From the NCBI GenBank assembly GCA_920105805.1, contig CAKKTI010000160.1, positions 1 to 43,134 of the forward strand: 43,134 nucleotides of DNA, given 5' to 3'. The position numbers were made by a program, and so were the translations under genes. The stretch comes from Condylostoma magnum. Taxonomy: Eukaryota > Ciliophora > Heterotrichea > Heterotrichida > Condylostomatidae. Below, piece by piece: positions 38,310 through 43,134 of this stretch. Every line of letters begins with the position of its first letter. Positions within the stretch are counted from its first letter, which is position 1. The notes under the pieces are model-generated. The model made no database searches and had not been told where the DNA came from. It saw nothing but the letters and a program-made list of their open reading frames with translations.

Positions 38310-39215
38310 TCAATACACTCATCTCTAAGCTTAATATCAACCTGCTTTGCTAGATATTCTAATGATAACATAACTGGCTTAGAAAGGTAAAATGTTTTAG
38401 GGTTTCAATAGCTCCAGAATAACATAAGAGATCAATTCTCCGAAAGTGTTCTTAAGTAATTGTTAAGTATCAAAAGACTATTAATTCCTTAAAGTAATGA
38501 CTTGATTAAACATTTCATTAAGGAGCTTATACAGCATCATAGACTTTAGGTTAAATACTTTAATTACCCTAATAGGTTAGTAAAATATCCGGATTATTGA
38601 TAAAGTTAATTAAGATAAATGATAACGACTCAAAATCAACATGCATTGAGTTAGCTCATGAAAGCTTATATCTATTAGAATTCAAAGTAATCTTGCCCTT
38701 GAAGGAATAACTAAAGCTTATCAAAGCAAAAGGGGAATTGAAAAAGCTGTGGAATTTATATAATATTTAAGCAGACAATCAGAACTACAAAGAATAATGT
38801 TTTAGAAGAAGGAAAGTTAAAAGCTCAAATGATGAAAGTATATTAATTACCTATATAATCAGTATGTATTTCAAGTAGTGGGTAGTACATTGTAAGTGGA
38901 GGAATTAATAGTAAAGTAATGTTATGAGACTCAGGGAGCATAGTGGTTTTGTATAATCAGTAAGTATTTCTAGAAATAAGCAAATCGTTGTAAGTGGAGG
39001 ATGAAATAGTAAAATAATGCTATGGGACTTATAAAACTCAAATAGAAACAAAATTATGGGTAAGCACGGTAGTGTTGTATAATCAGTAAGTATTTCTAGA
39101 AGTGAGCAGTTTAATGTAAGTGGAGGAAGAGATAATAAAGTAAGATTGTGGGACCTACATGACTCAAATAGAATTATTGGTAAGCATAGTCATTATGTAT
39201 AGTAAGTAACACTCA
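38310..39215 (+). pseudogene. Degenerate WD40-repeat gene, copy 1
   Basis: Coding-like pieces lie in more than one frame: an N-terminal helical part (YQPALLDILMITQLAQKG), then LEGITKAYQSKRGIEKAVEF, then about three WD repeats (SGQYIVSGGINSKVMLWD; KQIVVSGGWNSKIMLWDLQN; EQFNVSGGRDNKVRLWDL). The repeats resemble those of the intact minus-strand gene at 39454-40890, with the same I-S-R-S-E-Q core. The number of repeats is too small for a closed propeller, and frame changes occur at about 38,640, 38,850 and 38,945. I read it as a decayed paralogue, though introns could explain part of it. Confidence 0.55.
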
Positions 39216-39453
39216 AAGATTTATTTAATAATAGATGTTTTGAGGGAAGTAAGCTAGCAATTTAACAAATAATAAAAATGAAATTTTACTCAATTAAGCT
39301 TTGTTTTATAAAGAAATAAACTGTTGGTTAAATTAAGCAGTTTAAATTTTGATATAATCAAATATCGCCATTACAAAATTCAATTTATTATGCTAAGCAA
39401 CTTGATATTATGCATAGAATTATATAATCGTTAACGTAGTAAAAATTATCTAA

Positions 39454-40890
39454 CTAAATTTCCCATACTCTTACTTGATAATCCTGTCCACCAGATACTA
39501 CGAATTATTCACTTTTTGAAATGTAAACTGATCTTACACAATTATCATGTTTACCAATGATTCTGTTTCTAGATGGATTTTATAAGTCCCATAATATTAC
39601 TTTCGCATCCCATCCACCAGATACTACTATTTATTCACTTCTTGAAATGCAAACTGATCATACAGCAAGATTATGTTGACCAATTATTCTGTTATTGCAT
39701 GTGTTTTATAAGTTCCATACTCTTACTTTCTCATCATCTCCCCCAGATACTACTATTTATTCGCTTCTTGAAATGCAAACTGATTATACAACTCCATTAT
39801 GCTGACCAATTATTCTGTTATTGGATGGGTTTTATAAATCCCATACTCTTACTTTCTTATCTCAACTGCCAGATACTATTAGTTATTCACTTCTTGAAAT
39901 ACAAACTGATTATACATAAGAATCATCCTAACCAATGATTCTGTTTTTGGATGAGTTTTATAAGTCTCATACTCTTATTTGATTATCACAACTACTAGAT
40001 ATTACGAGTTATTCACTTCTTGAAATACAAACTGAGATTACTTCATCCTCATGTTGACCTATGATTGTGTTTCTGAATGGGTTTTATAACTCCCATACTC
40101 TTACTTTCTTATCTCAACTGCCAGATACTATCAGTTATTCACTTCTTGAAATACAAACTGATAATACATAAGAATTATGTTAACCAACCCCGTTGTTGTT
40201 GTATGGGTTTTATAAGTCTCATACTCTTACTTTATTATCTAATCCACCAGATACTACAAATTATTCACTTCTTGAAATGCAAACTGATCATACCTCATCA
40301 TCATGTTAACCAATAATTCCTTATTTATCCTTTAGTTCCTTTTATTAGAAATGTTTCTTTTATAATTCTAGCTATTTTGCTTATTGCTTGGTATATTTTC
40401 CATCCCTAATTAAATTAATGCATCTCATAATCTATTTTAAAGTTTTATTAGTTTATTATCTCTGACCTGTTCTGATTTAAAGAAGTTACTCTAATATTTC
40501 TCTGTATGTTTTAAGTCATACTCCCCTCAAATCATCAGAGTTCACTCTTTGAATGGTTTCTTTAGCTTGATTACTTGATTCGACCAAAGCATTTAAATAT
40601 TTTAGATATTCAACTATAATCTGATTCTCTCTTATAAAATCATCAATTAAGTTTACTATTATAGGTTAGTAAGTAATTTTGAACAGTTGACCAATTTAGA
40701 AGGCTCTTTTAAGCTTAATGACTGGATTAGCTCTTTCCAGATTTTCCCATAGAGCTCTTAAGTTTTCTTATGTGAAGATTTAGCCCTTTAGAAGATTATC
40801 AGTTTATCCCATATGCTACTGATTTGCGTGTTAGTATTATTAGAAGCCAGTGATCAAGTTTCTGACAATCGGTTCAGTACAGTTTTCCAT
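39454..40890 (-). CDS. WD40 beta-propeller protein with helical N-terminus (478 aa), copy 2, intact
   Basis: N-terminal ~190 residues are helical (MENCTEPIVRNLITGFQQ; DDFIRENQIIVEYLKYLN; SDDLRGVWLKTYREILEQLL). Seven 42-residue WD repeats follow, one full propeller, each with the pattern GQH-x5-SVCISRSEQ, [VI]VSG, D-x-[KQ][VI]R[VI]WDLQN. Several Trp of the WD dipeptide are TGA (for example 40221-40219), which fixes TGA=Trp. The protein ends right after the seventh WD strand at TAG 39456-39454, as propellers do, so TAG must stop here. The repeats are nearly identical in DNA, pointing to recent unit duplication or gene conversion. WD propellers are protein-docking platforms; the partner is unknown. 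It is the intact member of a local family of four. Confidence 0.85.
39457..40320 (-). repeat. Seven tandem 126-bp coding repeats (WD units)
   Basis: The DNA encoding the propeller consists of about 6.9 units of 126 bp. Units share long identical stretches such as the codons for SVCISRSEQ, and two units share SGSWDKKVRVW. DNA-level similarity this high between WD repeats is unusual and indicates recent expansion. Confidence 0.8.
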
Positions 40891-40921
40891 TTTATATTAA
40901 ATTGGTAAAGTTGATGAGATT
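40779..40921 (-). repeat. Inverted-duplicate arm A (5' end of WD40 gene copy 2)
   Basis: These ~140 bases, read on the minus strand, match 42987-43134 on the plus strand almost base for base. The match includes ~30 nt before the ATG and the first ~38 codons. A few substitutions and small shifts separate them. Confidence 0.8.
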
Positions 40922-41520
40922 ATAATTCCACACGCTGTGGAAATTAGGGATATTTTACATACATTTAATTGGTTTTATTCAATTAGCTTATGTTTTATTA
41001 TATACACTCTATGTAAGAAGATCACCCCTCTAGTATATTCTTAATAGCCCATTCGATATCAAGCAGTTTATGCTTTCTATTGTGTGTATCGGTTCCTAGG
41101 GTAATTGATATTTGTACTTTATTTTATTTACCCAATATATTTGAAGAAATAGCTAACACTTTAATAAAAACATAAGTTTATTACTTTCCATAAATTATCC
41201 AATTTTTGTATATGCTGAAGGTTGTACAAGCATTACTAATATTTTAAAACCATTACATACATTCAAATCTGAAAAAATCATCGAATAATTACTAGTGCAC
41301 CACTCAGTATATTTACATATTGCAAGACAGTATATCGCTAAAAATTAATAACCCATAGAAAATAATACTTGTAAGAGAATAATTTTAAATACTTTTATAC
41401 CTTATCTACTCTTTTATTCCTGAGTATTATTATTCCATTAGGGTTATTTAATATTCTTAAAATAATATATTGGTGTATTTATACTTTTGATTAATTATAT
41501 TAATAATGCCTTACATATTA
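40922..41520. other. Gene-free AT-rich spacer (~600 nt)
   Basis: Lies upstream of WD40 copy 2 and before the decayed copy 3. No frame, RNA gene or repeat stands out. Confidence 0.5.
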
Positions 41521-41559
41521 GAACATTGAGTTAAGGCATACCATAGCTGCCTACTCATC

Positions 41560-42078
41560 TCTAGACTTGAAATCAACATAACTTGTTTAGTACTTCCACT
41601 ATAACCTTATTGAACTGAAAAGAAGTACATTTTAAAGCTTCTAAAGAAATATTAGGTTAAATAAAGTGAATTTTAATGATTCCAAAATAATATCAGGAAT
41701 TTAGCTAAAGAAATATAAAGAGTGAATTCTGATGATTTGAGGGAATTAGACTTAAAGCATACAGAGAAATATTAACTTCTTTTTATCAGAACAGATTAAA
41801 ATGAACAAACTAATAGAATTTATTATGAGATGAGTTAATTCAATAAGAGCTGTAGAATATATTAAATACTAAGCAAGACAGCTAAAATTATAGCAAAAAT
41901 ATTTATAATAAATAGAACAAAAAGGGAAAATAAGGAATCATTGGTTAGCATGATTATCATATATACTCAGTTTGTATTTCAAGAAGTGAATAACTAATAA
42001 TAACTACTGGACATGGTAGGAAAGTAATAATATGAGACTTATAAAATTCATCCAGAAGCAGAATCATTAGATATCCTT
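41560..42078 (+). pseudogene. Degenerate WD40-family copy 3 (N-terminus plus one WD repeat)
   Basis: DNA and protein align with the intact copy: RVNSDDLRELDLKHTEKY here against RVNSDDLRGVWLKTYREI there, then a single WD unit (GQHDYHIYSVCISRSEQLII, ending WDLQNSS). Small insertions and deletions shift the frame between these blocks, and six of the seven repeats are missing. It is a truncated, decayed paralogue on the opposite strand from the intact gene. Confidence 0.7.
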
Positions 42079-42252
42079 TAAAACCTTACATTAATTAACT
42101 ACTAATTCCCGTTAAATTATGAATAAAAGTAGATTATTTATAAAAAGAAGTAGTAAAATGTAATATAGAATTAATTATTACAACCTATTAAGTGCTTCTA
42201 ATCAATTATTTATATATAATAATACATAATTCGTAATAATAAATAAATATAA

Positions 42253-42640
42253 CTTTTGATTCATTTCAGCTCTCTAGTGATGATTTGCTCAATCTATACT
42301 ACAAATATCTCTACTTAATACTATTTTTTCATATTAAGGTTGTTCTTTATAATCAGTGTTAAATTTATAGAAGATTTCTACAACCTTTTAATTCCTTACA
42401 AATGCTTATAGCACAATTTCCCAAATAAGTTAGTAATTATCATTAATTTAGTAGTTTATCTTACTTTCTAATAGTTCTATACATAGCAGGAAGATTCATG
42501 TTTCACAATAATTGATTTCTCCTATTTTATCTATACATGCATATAATTTATACTAACTCTTCTGCTTAATCTTTCTTTATGCTGGAATTAATTTCTCTTA
42601 GCTAGTTTTATCTATAGATTAGTGCGTTATTGGAACTTTT
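42253..42640 (-). CDS. Coding-like stretch, not recognised
   Basis: A minus-strand frame is open for well over 130 codons under the reassigned code. Its better part reads KTSQEKLIPAQRKIKQKSQY, then YACIDKIGEINYCETW, then NQKVVEIFYKFNTDYKEQPQ, with a normal mix of charged residues. No start codon is well placed (the frame is open further upstream to about 42,950, with poorer composition) and no family is recognised. It may be a small gene, an exon, or another relic like its neighbours. Confidence 0.3.
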
Positions 42641-42986
42641 TAAATATAACTTAATATCAAAATTATAGTAAAATCAATTCTCTTGGTATAAGTAACTTGA
42701 GTACTTAGGTTATTTATCTGTAGTCAACCTCTATGAATTTTTATAATAGGTAGAATGATTCTAAATTTAATAAATTATTGGAAATAAAACTTCCAGGGAC
42801 ATTTGGCAACATTGTAATATGTGAAATGTATAGTAATCTTTATTTTAATATACTTACTCTAGGAAGTCGATGCACTTAGAATAAAATATGAATCAAAAAC
42901 GCATCATTATCTCATTTCAACAATATACAATTAATTCTATATCATCTAACTTCATAATACCACAACTCAATATTAAAGTTTGTGTT

Positions 42987-43134
42987 ATCTCATCAACTTT
43001 ACCAATTTAATATAAAATGGAAAACTGTACTGAACCGATTGTCAGAAACTTGATCACTGGCTTCTAATAATTCTATCAAGCAAATCAGTAGCATATGGGA
43101 TGGACTGATAATCTTCTAAAGAGCTAAATCTTAA
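42987..43134 (+). repeat. Inverted-duplicate arm B
   Basis: Near-identical to the reverse complement of 40779-40921, covering the ~30 nt leader and the start of a WD40-family gene. The match runs to the window edge, so the true arm is probably longer. Confidence 0.8.
43017..43134 (+). CDS. WD40-family protein, copy 4, N-terminus only (cut by right edge)
   Basis: Starts MENCTEPIVRNLITGFQQ, identical to the intact minus-strand copy at 40890, then diverges slightly (FYQANQQHMGWTDNLLKSQ). One position is TAA (Gln) in the intact copy and TGG (Trp) here. The upstream ~30 nt are also shared, so promoter and leader were copied with the gene. The rest, including any propeller, lies outside the window. 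Confidence 0.75.

Noticed and set aside
39573-40316. Plus-strand repetitive frame (repeated FLKCKLIIQ-like units)
   Set aside because: Antisense reading of the 126-bp WD repeats; the minus strand gives a canonical seven-blade propeller.

Overview
The window reads as gene-dense ciliate DNA with a stop-less genetic code. Long protein families stay in frame only if TAA and TAG are read as glutamine and TGA as tryptophan. TGA sits on invariant Trp positions: the W of WIIKP in a tubulin-tyrosine-ligase-like enzyme, the W of WD in a beta-propeller, and an LNR-domain Trp kept in two paralogues. TAA, TAG and probably TGA also end genes, at the places where the families normally end. This matches the Condylostoma-type code (NCBI table 28, heterotrich ciliates) better than the karyorelict code (table 27, UGA the only stop). 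AT-richness and near absence of introns also fit. The species itself cannot be named from the sequence.

Layout. 1-8.4 kb: two tandem minus-strand genes for giant surface proteins (LNR repeats, beta-helix stalk, Cys-rich collar, membrane domain); the second copy runs off the left edge. 8.5-13 kb: VTT-domain membrane protein, a coiled-coil protein, and a minus-strand pair (TMEM209-like, DPY30-motif). 13-18 kb: SGT1 co-chaperone and a Patched-like RND protein 12 nt apart, facing a 65-residue protein and an EamA/DMT transporter. 18-21.7 kb: a ~1249-codon gene with four frame changes near its 3' end. 21.8-29.1 kb: a basic 183-residue protein, a 2088-residue coiled-coil protein, and a Gln-rich small protein. 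29.1-31.7 kb: ankyrin-AGC kinase and RING-SINA ubiquitin ligase, 3 nt apart. 31.7-37.4 kb: LRRC23-like radial-spoke protein, TBC Rab-GAP with TPRs, TTLL3-like glycylase. 37.4-43.1 kb: gene-poor DNA with a kinase relic and a cluster of WD40 paralogues (one intact, two decayed, one cut by the right edge).

Several genes point to cilia: TTLL3, LRRC23, the DPY30-motif protein and perhaps the 2088-residue protein. There is no bacterial-style operon, but spacing is extreme: same-strand neighbours lie 2, 3, 12 and 16 nt apart and one divergent pair is 18 nt apart. In an organism whose stop codons are ambiguous, these junctions are the most interesting feature here, because transcript ends must decide whether two proteins stay separate. 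I saw no tRNA, rRNA, CRISPR array, transposon or virus-like element.
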